Positions 25,672 to 32,901 of a stretch of 59,384 nucleotides of DNA are shown here, in pieces (the stretch's first letter is position 1; every line of letters starts with the position of its first letter). The position numbers and the translations under genes were made by a program. The notes under the pieces are model-generated. The model ran no database searches. It was not told the origin of the DNA and saw nothing but the letters and a program-made list of their open reading frames with translations. The stretch covers positions 1 to 59,384 of the forward strand of contig CAKSWG010000010.1 in NCBI GenBank assembly GCA_934511465.1, written 5' to 3'. The stretch comes from an uncultured Faecalibacterium sp. (lineage in GTDB: Bacteria > Bacillota > Clostridia > Oscillospirales > Ruminococcaceae).

Positions 25672-26307
25672 ATGTCACGCTGTGTGATCATTTCTGCCTG
25701 CCCGGTCTCACCGGAGCTGGCAAAGGCCCTGCGTCCGGACGATTTTATCATCGCCTGCGATGCGGGCTACCGCAACTGCGCACCTCTGGGGCGTAGACCC
25801 AACATCATCGTGGGCGATTTTGACACCGCCCCCTGCCCGGAACAGCAGGACGATGACATCATCATACTGCCCCACGTCAAGGACGATACGGACACCGAGT
25901 ACGCCGCAAAGCTGGCCTCAGAAAAAGGCTTTGACGAGGTGCTGCTGCTGGGCGGCCTTGGCGGCAGACGGGTAGAGCATACACTTGCAAACCTGTGCAC
26001 AGGCCTTGGCCTTGAAAAGCGCGGCGTGCGCACCACGCTGCTGGACGAGCGCAGCCGCATCACCTATGTGCTGCCCGGCGAGACCCGCCATTACCACAAA
26101 GCGCAGTATTTCTTCTTCTCTGCCTTTCCGCTGGAGGGTAGGGCAGAGGGCGTGTGTGAGCACGGCTCCTACTACGAGCTGGACGATGCGGAGCTGACGG
26201 CTGCCTACCCGCTGGGCGTCAGCAACGAGTATGCCGAGGGTTCGGACACCATTGCCATTTCCACCCGCAGCGGTGCACTGGTGGTGGTGGAGACCATGGC
26301 GGATTAA
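25672..26307 (+). CDS. thiN: thiamine diphosphokinase
   Basis: It transfers pyrophosphate from ATP to thiamine. The 211-residue protein shows ACDAGYRNC and the VGDFDT motif that binds the nucleotide and metal, followed by DTEYAAKLA, LLGGLGGRRVEHTLANL and the C-terminal thiamine-binding part (LGVSNEY). GAAAGGAA lies before ATG 25672. It is 16 bp after rsgA and 75 bp before the spoVM-like gene, matching the Bacillus order yloS(thiN)-spoVM. Confidence 0.93.
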   Translation: MSRCVIISACPVSPELAKALRPDDFIIACDAGYRNCAPLGRRPNIIVGDFDTAPCPEQQDDDIIILPHVKDDTDTEYAAKLASEKGFDEVLLLGGLGGRRVEHTLANLCTGLGLEKRGVRTTLLDERSRITYVLPGETRHYHKAQYFFFSAFPLEGRAEGVCEHGSYYELDDAELTAAYPLGVSNEYAEGSDTIAISTRSGALVVVETMAD

Positions 26308-26382
26308 ACCGGCCATGTCCGCCGGAACATTCTGCTCCCTGCCTGCATAGGATGGAACAGAAAACAGAAAGGCGGGGAGCAT

Positions 26383-26463
26383 ATGCAGGTAGTTGTCATC
26401 CGCAGCCCCAAGGCATTGCGCGGAATTCTGCGCAGGATGTTCGGCATCAAAAAGGAAACCTGA
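26383..26463 (+). CDS. spoVM: SpoVM-like 26-residue amphipathic peptide
   Basis: A 26-codon gene starts at ATG 26383 behind GGCGGGGAG and stops at 26461-26463. It has exactly the length of Bacillus SpoVM, and several positions known in that peptide are kept: Ile6, Pro9, Lys10, Leu12, Gly14, Ile15, Arg17, Met19, Gly21 and a basic C-terminus (Lys23-Lys24). Bacillus SpoVM is a curved-membrane-sensing helix that recruits SpoIVA to the forespore; Pro9 is essential for it. The position directly after thiN is also the Bacillus location. Length, conserved residues and synteny together make the identification strong. If the host does not sporulate, its present role is unclear. A strong terminator begins 2 bp after the stop. 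Confidence 0.88.
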   Translation: MQVVVIRSPKALRGILRRMFGIKKET

Positions 26464-26464
26464 A

Positions 26465-26509
26465 AAAATCCCCTCTCTGCGGGTACGCCCGGAACAGAGA
26501 GGGGATTTT
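26465..26509. terminator. bidirectional terminator after spoVM and ttcA-like gene
   Basis: AATCCCCTCTCTG (26467-26479) pairs perfectly with CAGAGAGGGGATT (26495-26507), with A-run upstream and T-run downstream. It lies between convergent genes and can serve both strands. Confidence 0.93.
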
Positions 26510-26524
26510 GCTGTATGCAGAGAG

Positions 26525-27394
26525 TTATTTTTCGGTGTGCTGCGCGGCCTCCATCGCGTTGAACCGCTCCAAAAAGCTGTGTTCCACGCCTTCGGATTTA
26601 TAGCCCGGCATGGTGTCCAGCGCCACAGCGTGGATGCTGCGGAAGATGCTGTTTTCAATGTTGGGGTTCTCGCGCTTCAAGCGGCGCAGCAGGGTCTTGA
26701 CCTCCTGCCGCTTGGAACCACCGCCGCCGTTGTCGCACATGGTGCAGTTCTCGGTAAAGCGGCAGGCGCACTGGATGAATTCCAGCTCGTTGTAGCGCTT
26801 CCACGCCAGAATATCCTCCTCGCGGATGCAGTACATTGGGCGGATGAGGGTCATGCCCGGGAAGCTGGTGCTGTGGAGCTTGGGCGGCATGGCTTGCAGC
26901 TGAGAACCGTAGAACATGCTCATGACAGTGGTCTCGATCACGTCGTTAAAGTGATGGCCCAGCGCGATCTTGTTGCAGCCCAGCTCCTTGGCCTTGCCGT
27001 ACAGGTGGCCGCGGCGCATCCGGGCGCAGAGGTAGCAGGGGTTTTTATCGGTGTTGTTGGCCACGGCAAAAATATTGCTTTCAAAAATGGTCACGGGAAT
27101 GTGCAAAAGCTCTGCGTTGCTTTCGATCTTCTGGCGGTTGATCTCGTTGTAGCCGGGGTCCATCACCAAGAATACCAGTTCAAAAGGCACATCACTGTGG
27201 CGCTGTAACTCCTGCATGAGCTTTGCCATCAGCATGGAGTCCTTGCCGCCGGAGATGCACACGGCAATGCGGTCGCCGGCCTGCACCAGCTCATAGCGCT
27301 TGACCGCCACGATGAAGGGCGTCCACAGCTCCTTGCGGTATTTTTTGATGATGCTGCGTTCGATCAGCTGATAGGGTTCCAAATCTCGCTTCAT
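26525..27394 (-). CDS. TtcA/TtuA-type tRNA thiolation protein (PP-loop ATPase)
   Basis: The 289-residue protein is an N-type ATP pyrophosphatase with the PP-loop SGGKDSMLM near residue 50. A CYLCARMRRG pair (CxxC near 115) and a later C-terminal Cys cluster (CACRFTENCTMC) could bind an iron-sulfur cluster. GCNKIALGHHFNDVIET matches the ATP-site block of the TtcA family, which adds sulfur to tRNA (2-thiocytidine in TtcA). It lies 11 bp downstream of a cysteine desulfurase on the same strand, an obvious sulfur donor. The exact tRNA position cannot be told. Confidence 0.88.
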   Translation of the reverse strand: MKRDLEPYQLIERSIIKKYRKELWTPFIVAVKRYELVQAGDRIAVCISGGKDSMLMAKLMQELQRHSDVPFELVFLVMDPGYNEINRQKIESNAELLHIPVTIFESNIFAVANNTDKNPCYLCARMRRGHLYGKAKELGCNKIALGHHFNDVIETTVMSMFYGSQLQAMPPKLHSTSFPGMTLIRPMYCIREEDILAWKRYNELEFIQCACRFTENCTMCDNGGGGSKRQEVKTLLRRLKRENPNIENSIFRSIHAVALDTMPGYKSEGVEHSFLERFNAMEAAQHTEK

Positions 27395-27405
27395 AATACT
27401 CCTCT

Positions 27406-28527
27406 TTACTGGGTCAGGGCGTTGTAACAGGCATCGAACGCCTGCAAAAAGCCGGTAATTTCATCCTCGGTGGTCAAATGGCTCAGGCTGATGCGCCACG
27501 AGGACAGCGCATTGCGCCGGTCGTGGCTCACGGCAAACACCGCACGGGAGGGTAGACCGTCCGACGAGCAGGCCGATTTCACCGAGACGCACACGCCTTT
27601 GGCGTCCAGCTCCCGCTGGAACACGGTACCCTTTACGTTCTGCACGCTCAGGTTCAAAATCTGCGGCACGGCGCTTTCCGGGCTGTTGATGCGCACTTTG
27701 GGATACTTTGCAAGCTCTGCGCGCAGGCAGGCATTCAAGGCGTGGATGTACTCCACCCGGGCAGGCAGCTCGGTGACGGCCTTATCCAGCGCCAGCGCCA
27801 GCGCGCAGGCCAGCGCCACGGTAGGCGTGCCGCTGCGGTAGATAGTGGTGCTCTCGCCGCCGTGGATGAGCGGCTCCAGCGCAAGGCCGCGCCGCTTGAC
27901 CAGCACGCCGATGCCGTTCAGTCCGTAAAACTTGTGGGCGGTCAGGCTCATGGTATCAATGCCATCAAAGCAGACCGGCAGTTTGCCCACGGCCTGCGTG
28001 GCGTCCACGTGGAAATGGCAGTGGGGGTAGGTTTTTAAAAGTTCTGCAATTTCCGCAACCGGCTGTACTACGCCGAGTTCGCTGTCTACAGCGGTGACGG
28101 CCACCAGAATGGTGTCCGGGCGCAGCAGCTCTTTTAAGTGGTCAAGGTCCACGGTGCCGTCCTGTTTGATGTCCACAAGGTCGATCTCATAGCCTTGCTC
28201 CTGCAAAGCGGTCAGGCTGCCGCTCACAGAGGAATGCTCCAGCGGTGTAGAGATGATGTGCCTGCCATGGTGGCGCTCCAGCCGGGCAATGCTTTTGAGA
28301 GCGAAATTGTTGGCCTCGCTGGCGCCGGATGTATAGATGATCTCGGCAGGCTGAACATTCAGGCTGCGGGCGATGCTCTGTGTGGCGGCGTCGATGGCTG
28401 CCTTGGCGGCGGTGCCTGCTGCATGGCGGGAGTTGGCATTGCCCGGGCAATTGCGCTCCACTTCACAAAAGCGCTGCAAAACCGCCTCGTCCACCGGAGT
28501 GTTGGCGGAATAATCCAGATAAATCAT
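27406..28527 (-). CDS. cysteine desulfurase (NifS/IscS-like)
   Basis: This PLP enzyme takes sulfur from cysteine. The 373-residue protein begins MIYLDYSANTP and has the PLP lysine in SLTAHKFYG, the His in STPLEHSS, the Asp of DATQAVGK and the catalytic Cys in KSACSSDGLPS within a short loop. That loop type is closer to group II/NifS-like members of Clostridia. AGGAGAG precedes ATG 28527. It forms a two-gene operon with the tRNA thiolation gene, suggesting that this desulfurase is devoted to tRNA sulfuration; a general Fe-S role is the alternative. Confidence 0.93.
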   Translation of the reverse strand: MIYLDYSANTPVDEAVLQRFCEVERNCPGNANSRHAAGTAAKAAIDAATQSIARSLNVQPAEIIYTSGASEANNFALKSIARLERHHGRHIISTPLEHSSVSGSLTALQEQGYEIDLVDIKQDGTVDLDHLKELLRPDTILVAVTAVDSELGVVQPVAEIAELLKTYPHCHFHVDATQAVGKLPVCFDGIDTMSLTAHKFYGLNGIGVLVKRRGLALEPLIHGGESTTIYRSGTPTVALACALALALDKAVTELPARVEYIHALNACLRAELAKYPKVRINSPESAVPQILNLSVQNVKGTVFQRELDAKGVCVSVKSACSSDGLPSRAVFAVSHDRRNALSSWRISLSHLTTEDEITGFLQAFDACYNALTQ

Positions 28528-28576
28528 AAACTCTCCTGATGATTCTCTTATAATACAGATTACAATGGTAGGTTAT

Positions 28577-28605
28577 ATTATAGTGCGCTTTGGGCCGGAT
28601 TGCAA
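28577..28605 (-). promoter_or_regulatory. promoter of the cysteine desulfurase operon
   Basis: On the minus strand: TTGCAA (28605-28600), 17-bp spacer, TATAAT (28582-28577). The start codon is 49 bp downstream of the -10 box. Confidence 0.85.
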
Positions 28606-28658
28606 GACACTGTGCCCGATCTTCCGGGCTGGAAATACAAGAGAATTGCCCAAAACAG

Positions 28659-28687
28659 TTGCAGACGAGCAAAAAGTCTGCTATACT
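28659..28687 (+). promoter_or_regulatory. promoter of the uracil permease leader transcript
   Basis: TTGCAG (28659-28664), 17-bp spacer, TATACT (28682-28687). It drives a leader of about 250 nt with two GC-rich hairpins (AACTGCG/CGCAGTT, about 28696-28734, and GCCGGG/CCCGGC, about 28737-28754), then the leader peptide and a terminator ahead of the permease. Confidence 0.82.
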
Positions 28688-28791
28688 ATCTGGAAGAACT
28701 GCGGCTTAGGGCCTTTTGCGGGGCTTTGCGCAGTTGGCCGGGTGCAAGCCCGGCAGTTTGGAAAAAGCCTGAACGGAAAGGGGAGAGCACC

Positions 28792-28893
28792 ATGCTGCAT
28801 ACGAATCACCGCTTGCGCTGCACTGCATTTTCCATTTTCCGTTCCGGGCGGAATCATTGTTCCCAAATTCTGGAGGCATTGCCGTTTTGCTGA
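28792..28893 (+). CDS. leader peptide of the uracil permease gene (candidate pyrBI-type attenuation)
   Basis: A 33-codon frame starts at ATG 28792 behind a strong ribosome-binding site (AAAGGGGAGAG). Its stop codon TGA (28891-28893) ends on the first base of the 3' arm of an intrinsic terminator. A ribosome reaching the stop would therefore cover the 5' arm and block termination. Within the frame a U-rich stretch (28828-28840) is followed by a possible pause hairpin TTCCG/CGGAA (28837-28853). This matches the logic of pyrBI attenuation, in which low UTP slows RNA polymerase and lets the ribosome catch up. The peptide sequence itself is not recognisable. Confidence 0.65.
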   Translation: MLHTNHRLRCTAFSIFRSGRNHCSQILEALPFC

Positions 28894-28912
28894 CGGCGGT
28901 GCCTCTTTTTTT
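28873..28912 (+). terminator. attenuator terminator in the uracil permease leader
   Basis: A 13-bp stem with two G-U pairs (GAGGCATTGCCGT 28873-28885 with ACGGCGGTGCCTC 28893-28905) has a 7-nt loop and is followed by TTTTTTT (28906-28912). It lies 35 bp before the permease start and inside the same transcript, so it must be overcome for permease expression. Confidence 0.92.
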
Positions 28913-28947
28913 GGGACGGGAAGTCCTGTAGGAGGCAGAAAAACTTC

Positions 28948-30309
28948 ATGAGTGAAAAAATCGATTACTCCAAAGGCATTTACGACGCGCACCAGCTGGG
29001 CGCAGGCCGCATGTTCATTCTGGGCGTGCAGCACATGTTTGCCATGTTCGGCGCAACGGTGCTGGTGCCGCTGCTCACCGGCCTGAGCGTTTCCACCACC
29101 CTGCTGTGCGCAGGTCTGGGCACCCTGCTGTTCCACCTCATTACCAAAAAGAAGGTGCCTGCATTCCTCGGCTCCTCCTTTGCGTATCTGGGCGGCTTCT
29201 CCATCGTGGCCCCCATGCTGGCAGATGCAGACGGCAACCTGACCGTTGCCAACACCAAGATGCTGCCCTACGCCTGCGCGGCCGTCGCATTTTCCGGTCT
29301 GGTGTATCTGGTGGCCAGCCTGCTGATCTCCACCTTCGGCATCCGCCGCATCATGCGGTTCTTCCCGCCGGTGGTCACTGGCCCCATCATCATCTCCATC
29401 GGCCTGATCCTGGCTCCCTCCGCCATCTCCAACTGTCAGGCAAACTGGCTGCTGGCCTTTGTGGCACTGGGTGTCGTGATCGTGTGCAACATCTGGGGCA
29501 AGGGCATGGTCAAGATCCTGCCCATCCTCATCGGCGTGCTGGTGTCCTATGCAGTGGCACTGGTGACCGGTGCGGTGGACTTCCAGCGCATTTCCGAAGC
29601 TGCATGGATCGGCATCCCGCTGCATAAGGAAGCCATGGGCCTGTTTGCCATTGATGGCAGCCCGGAGTTCATCAGTGCACTGTTCACCATCATCCCCATT
29701 GCGCTGGCAACCATGATGGAGCATGTGGGCGATATTGCCGCCATCAGCGCGACCGTGGGCCACAACTACATCAACGATCCCGGTCTGAACCGCACCCTGC
29801 TGGGCGATGGCCTTGCAACCACCATGGCCGGCCTGCTGGGCGGCCCGGCCAACACCACCTATGGCGAGAACACCGGCGTGCTGGCCCTGAGCAAGATCTA
29901 CGACCCGCTGGTCATCCGCATTGCGGCTGTGCTGGCCATCATCCTGAGCTTCAGCCCCAAGTTTGAGGCCGTCATCAACACCATCCCCACCGGCATCATC
30001 GGCGGTATCAGCTTTGTGCTGTACGGCATGATCTCTGCCATTGGTGTGCGCAATGTGGTGGAGAACCGCGTGGACTTTACCAACAGCCGCAACCTGATCG
30101 TGGCTGCTGTCATTCTGGTGTGCGCACTGGGCTTCAACTCGGTGGGCGGCATCAGCTTTGCCGTCGCAGGCGTCACCATCAACCTGTCCGGTCTGGCTGT
30201 GGCCGCAATTGCAGGCATCCTGCTGAACGCTGTGCTGCCCGGCAACGATTACGAGTTTGATGCTGCCGACGGCGCCGAAGCCGCTTCCAGCAGCAACTTG
30301 CAGGTCTGA
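28948..30309 (+). CDS. uraA: uracil permease (NCS2 family, UraA-like)
   Basis: The 453-residue membrane protein (about 14 hydrophobic segments) imports uracil by proton symport. Family blocks include GVQHMFAMFGATVLVPLLTG near the N-terminus, FLGSSFAYLGGF, the carboxylate-bearing MMEHVGDIAA, and the NTTYGENTGVLALSKIYDP block. The last closely follows the E. coli UraA sequence in this region and argues for uracil over xanthine. GTAGGAGG lies upstream of ATG 28948. Expression appears controlled by the leader peptide and terminator directly ahead of it. Confidence 0.92.
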   Translation: MSEKIDYSKGIYDAHQLGAGRMFILGVQHMFAMFGATVLVPLLTGLSVSTTLLCAGLGTLLFHLITKKKVPAFLGSSFAYLGGFSIVAPMLADADGNLTVANTKMLPYACAAVAFSGLVYLVASLLISTFGIRRIMRFFPPVVTGPIIISIGLILAPSAISNCQANWLLAFVALGVVIVCNIWGKGMVKILPILIGVLVSYAVALVTGAVDFQRISEAAWIGIPLHKEAMGLFAIDGSPEFISALFTIIPIALATMMEHVGDIAAISATVGHNYINDPGLNRTLLGDGLATTMAGLLGGPANTTYGENTGVLALSKIYDPLVIRIAAVLAIILSFSPKFEAVINTIPTGIIGGISFVLYGMISAIGVRNVVENRVDFTNSRNLIVAAVILVCALGFNSVGGISFAVAGVTINLSGLAVAAIAGILLNAVLPGNDYEFDAADGAEAASSSNLQV

Positions 30310-30338
30310 TTTGCCCAGATCATAAAATAACAACCCAA

Positions 30339-30378
30339 GCAGAGCCGTCCTGCATGCCGCAGGGCGGCTCTGCTTTTT
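30339..30378 (+). terminator. terminator of the uracil permease gene
   Basis: GCAGAGCCGTCCTGC (30339-30353) pairs with GCAGGGCGGCTCTGC (30359-30373) around a 5-nt loop, followed by TTTTT. Confidence 0.94.
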
Positions 30379-30468
30379 GTGGTACAGGGCAAAGCGCCTA
30401 AATTTCAGGTGCTGTTTTTAGTGACCCTGACAGATTTCAATAAATAGGAACTGTTCTTAAAATTATCC

Positions 30469-30497
30469 TTGACTAACTAGGAATCATTCGCTATAAT
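30469..30497 (+). promoter_or_regulatory. promoter of the rubrerythrin gene
   Basis: TTGACT (30469-30474), 17-bp spacer, perfect TATAAT (30492-30497). The leader of about 75 nt contains a small hairpin CGGTG/CACCG. Confidence 0.88.
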
Positions 30498-30579
30498 AGA
30501 GCCATGAGAAGGGCCGGTGAGTACCAACACCGTCCGTATCCCTACAATGATCTTTAAAAGAATGATGGAGGTTGTTCTT

Positions 30580-31131
30580 ATGAAAAAGTATGTTTGCACC
30601 GTTTGTGGTTATATTGCTGAAGGCGAGATCCCGGCTCAGTGCCCCGTCTGCAAGGCTCCGGCCTCTGCGTTTGTGGAAAAGACCGGCAATACCTATGTCA
30701 CCGAGCACGTTGTGGGCATCGGCAAGGCCGAGGGCGTTCCGCAGGAGATCGTGGACGGCCTGCGCGCAAACTTTGAGGGCGAGTGCAGTGAAGTCGGTAT
30801 GTATCTGGCAATGGCCCGTGTGGCCGAGCGCGAGGGCTACCCCGAGATCGCAGAGGCTTACAAGCGCTATGCTTACGAGGAAGCTGACCACGCATCCCGC
30901 TTTGCAGAGCTGCTGGGTGAAGTCGTCACCGACAGCACCAAGAAGAACCTGATGATGCGTGCCGAGGCCGAGTGCGGTGCCTGCGCCGGTAAGATGGATC
31001 TGGCCAAGAAGGCAAAGGCCCTGAATCTGGATGCCATCCACGACACCGTTCACGAGATGGCAAAGGACGAGGCCCGTCATGGCCGCGGCTTTGAGGGCCT
31101 GCTGAAGCGTTACTTCAACACCGAAGTCTGA
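30580..31131 (+). CDS. reverse-type rubrerythrin (NADH peroxidase component)
   Basis: The 183-residue protein reduces hydrogen peroxide. ATG 30580 with GGAGG upstream is the start; the frame open from 30517 lacks a site. The rubredoxin-like FeCys4 domain is at the N-terminus (CTVCGY and CPVCKAP, residues about 5-30), and the four-helix diiron domain follows. Its iron ligands are visible in [23 protein letters not shown] and [10 protein letters not shown]. The rubredoxin domain coming first is the revrubrerythrin order, typical of strict anaerobes. It is monocistronic with a strong promoter. Confidence 0.93.
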   Translation: MKKYVCTVCGYIAEGEIPAQCPVCKAPASAFVEKTGNTYVTEHVVGIGKAEGVPQEIVDGLRANFEGECSEVGMYLAMARVAEREGYPEIAEAYKRYAYEEADHASRFAELLGEVVTDSTKKNLMMRAEAECGACAGKMDLAKKAKALNLDAIHDTVHEMAKDEARHGRGFEGLLKRYFNTEV

Positions 31132-31157
31132 TAAGGTTTCCCCGGTTATCCATTCTG

Positions 31158-31194
31158 GCCGCTGCGCAGTGTATCCGCTGTGCAGCGGCTTTTT
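31158..31194 (+). terminator. terminator of the rubrerythrin gene
   Basis: GCCGCTGC (31158-31165) pairs with GCAGCGGC (31182-31189), with further pairing inside (GCAGT...GCTGT), and is followed by TTTTT. Confidence 0.88.
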
Positions 31195-31220
31195 GTGGTT
31201 CAACCTACAAAATTGTTCCG

Positions 31221-31250
31221 TTGACAGACGCTGCCGCGCCGTTTTATAAT
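31221..31250 (+). promoter_or_regulatory. promoter of the acyltransferase-like membrane protein gene
   Basis: Perfect TTGACA (31221-31226), 18-bp spacer, perfect TATAAT (31245-31250), 36 bp before the GTG start. Confidence 0.88.
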
Positions 31251-31286
31251 ACTGAATTATGATGCGCTGCAAAAGGAGATGGGAAC

Positions 31287-32051
31287 GTGAAAACAGCTTC
31301 GGCACAAAAACGCCCGGCGGGCCGCTATGCGCTGCTGGATGAACTGCGCGGGTTGGACCTTGTCAGCATGATGCTGTACCATGCCTGCTGGGACCTGATA
31401 TTCCTGTTTGGTGTGAACATCGGCTGGTACAACCAGATGCCGGGCTGGCTGTGGCAGCAGTCCATCTGCTGGGTATTCATTCTGCTGTCCGGCTTCTGTG
31501 TGCCCTTTGGGCGGCACACACTGCGCCGCGGCGCCACCGTGTTTGCAGCCGGTGCGGTGGTCACGGCAGTGACACTGCTTTTTATGCCGGAGAAACGGGT
31601 CGTTTTTGGTGTGCTGACCTTTTTGGGTGCAGCCATGCTGCTGACCGGTGTGCTGGAACCATTGCTGCAAAAGGTGCCGCCTGCGGCAGGGCTTGCGGTT
31701 TCGGCGGTGCTGTTTGCGCTGAGCTATCCGGTTTCCTCCAGCTGGGTGGGCATTGGCAGCTGGAAGCTTTTGCTGCCGCGGGGCCTGTATGCCAACTACT
31801 TTACTGCATTTTTTGGCTTTTACCCGGACTGGTTCTACTCCGCCGATTACTTTGGCCTGCTGCCGTGGCTGTTTTTGTTCTGGGCGGGGTACTACCTGCA
31901 CAAGGCGGTGGGCCGCAGACGCATGGAACCGCTGCGCCGCCCGGTGTGCCCGGCGCTGGGCTGGATGGGCCGGCACTCGCTTTTGCTGTATCTGCTGCAC
32001 CAGCCGGTGATCTACGGCGTACTTTCGGCCGTGGCAGTTCTTTTTGCATAA
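31287..32051 (+). CDS. heparan-alpha-glucosaminide N-acetyltransferase-like membrane protein
   Basis: The 254-residue protein starts at GTG 31287 behind AAAAGGAG. It has about seven hydrophobic helices and begins with RYALLDELRGLDLVSMMLYHACWDL, where the Arg-Gly-x-Asp and the His on the first helices fit the HGSNAT catalytic domain (DUF1624). It ends with GWMGRHSLLLYLLHQPVIYG, the conserved final helix. Such proteins move acetyl groups across the membrane, but the substrate in bacteria is usually unknown. It stands alone between its own promoter and the flavodoxin promoter. Confidence 0.82.
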   Translation: MKTASAQKRPAGRYALLDELRGLDLVSMMLYHACWDLIFLFGVNIGWYNQMPGWLWQQSICWVFILLSGFCVPFGRHTLRRGATVFAAGAVVTAVTLLFMPEKRVVFGVLTFLGAAMLLTGVLEPLLQKVPPAAGLAVSAVLFALSYPVSSSWVGIGSWKLLLPRGLYANYFTAFFGFYPDWFYSADYFGLLPWLFLFWAGYYLHKAVGRRRMEPLRRPVCPALGWMGRHSLLLYLLHQPVIYGVLSAVAVLFA

Positions 32052-32056
32052 AAGGC

Positions 32057-32085
32057 TTGACACAGCCGGGATGCTGTGGTATTCT
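32057..32085 (+). promoter_or_regulatory. promoter of the flavodoxin gene
   Basis: Perfect TTGACA (32057-32062), 17-bp spacer, TATTCT (32080-32085). The operator at 32092-32109 overlaps the expected transcription start. About 110 nt of leader precede the gene, including a small hairpin ATGCGTC/GACGCAT. Confidence 0.85.
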
Positions 32086-32091
32086 ATCGAT

Positions 32092-32109
32092 GGTTAGAAG
32101 ATACTAACC
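32092..32109. promoter_or_regulatory. operator 1 of flavodoxin (GGTTAG-N6-CTAACC)
   Basis: A perfect 6+6 palindrome with a 6-bp spacer begins 7 bp after the -10 box, where a bound repressor would block initiation. A second related palindrome lies 66 bp downstream. The half-site GGTTAG/CTAACC resembles those used by DtxR/IdeR-type iron regulators, although the 6-bp spacer differs from the classic site. The regulator is unknown. Confidence 0.7.
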
Positions 32110-32157
32110 AAATGGGGATGCGTCTGCGTGGTTGGACGCATTTTCATGGAACATAAA

Positions 32158-32173
32158 GTTAGTGGTATCTAAC
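32158..32173. promoter_or_regulatory. operator 2 of flavodoxin (GTTAG-N6-CTAAC)
   Basis: The half-sites and the 6-bp spacing (here TGGTAT) match operator 1 and are centred 65 bp further down, about six helical turns, so both could be bound on one face and looped or bound cooperatively. It ends 30 bp before the flavodoxin start. Confidence 0.68.
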
Positions 32174-32203
32174 TAATATTGATTTGAGAGAGGTCGATCT
32201 TTT

Positions 32204-32620
32204 ATGAGCAAAGTAGCAGTCGTATTTTGGAGCGCAACCGGCAACACCGAGACCATGGCAAACTGCGTCGCAGAGGGCGCAAACGGCACCATCGTGCCTT
32301 GCAGCGAGATGAATGCCGCAAAGCTGGCTGAGTTTGATGCAGTTGCTTTTGGCTGCCCCGCAATGGGCGCTGAGCAGCTGGAGGAGAGCGAGTTCGAGCC
32401 CATGTTCTCCGATCTGGAAGGTTCGCTGAACGGCAAGAAGATCGCACTGTTCGGCTCCTACGGCTGGGGCGACGGCCAGTGGATGCGCGACTGGGTGGAG
32501 CGTGCTCAGGGCGACGGCGCACAGGTGCTGAACGGCGAAGGCCTGATCTGCAACGAGGCTCCGGACGATGATGTTCAGGCTGCCTGCCGCAAGCTGGGCG
32601 CAGATCTGGCTGCATGGTAA
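32204..32620 (+). CDS. flavodoxin
   Basis: The 138-residue short-chain flavodoxin carries electrons on FMN in the cytoplasm. The phosphate-binding loop WSATGNTETMA is at residues about 9-19, the isoalloxazine loops are FGCPAMGAEQLEE and FGSYGWGDGQW, and the C-terminus (VQAACRKLGADLAAW) is typical. It is monocistronic, with twin operators in the promoter and leader. That suggests on/off control such as iron limitation, when flavodoxin replaces ferredoxin. The iron link is an inference. Confidence 0.94.
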   Translation: MSKVAVVFWSATGNTETMANCVAEGANGTIVPCSEMNAAKLAEFDAVAFGCPAMGAEQLEESEFEPMFSDLEGSLNGKKIALFGSYGWGDGQWMRDWVERAQGDGAQVLNGEGLICNEAPDDDVQAACRKLGADLAAW

Positions 32621-32636
32621 GCGGGAGAAACTTCTC

Positions 32637-32665
32637 TTGACAAACAGGGTTTGCTGCGCTAAACT
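32637..32665 (+). promoter_or_regulatory. promoter ahead of the small membrane peptide and ygbA-like gene
   Basis: Perfect TTGACA (32637-32642), 17-bp spacer, TAAACT (32660-32665). Confidence 0.78.
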
Positions 32666-32776
32666 TTAAACGCTTGGCAAAACAGCGGCCCTGCACAGAA
32701 TGCAAAAACAGCGGCAGGGGATCAGGGACGTTCAAAGCCCGGTCTCTTGCCGCGTTGCTTTAAAAAGGCGGTGTAT

Positions 32777-32875
32777 ATGGCAGTGGCTGCGGCAATTGGC
32801 ATTACGGTAGGCTTTGCGTTTTTGCGCGGTGCGGTGCGCCGCGCTGCAATGCGGTCGGGCCGTAAAAAAGAATAA
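32777..32875 (+). CDS. small membrane peptide, 32 residues, unknown
   Basis: ATG 32777 (or GTG 32771) opens a 32-codon frame behind AAAAAGGCGG. The first 17 residues are hydrophobic (Ala, Val, Ile, Gly, Phe) and the rest is strongly basic (RGAVRRAAMRSGRKKE), the look of a single-pass peptide with a positive cytoplasmic tail. It lies downstream of a good promoter and 26 bp before the ygbA-like gene. No family is recognised; it may be a real small protein or only a leader. Confidence 0.45.
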   Translation: MAVAAAIGITVGFAFLRGAVRRAAMRSGRKKE

Positions 32876-32901
32876 AATACAGAACAGGAGACCCCATCCC
32901 T

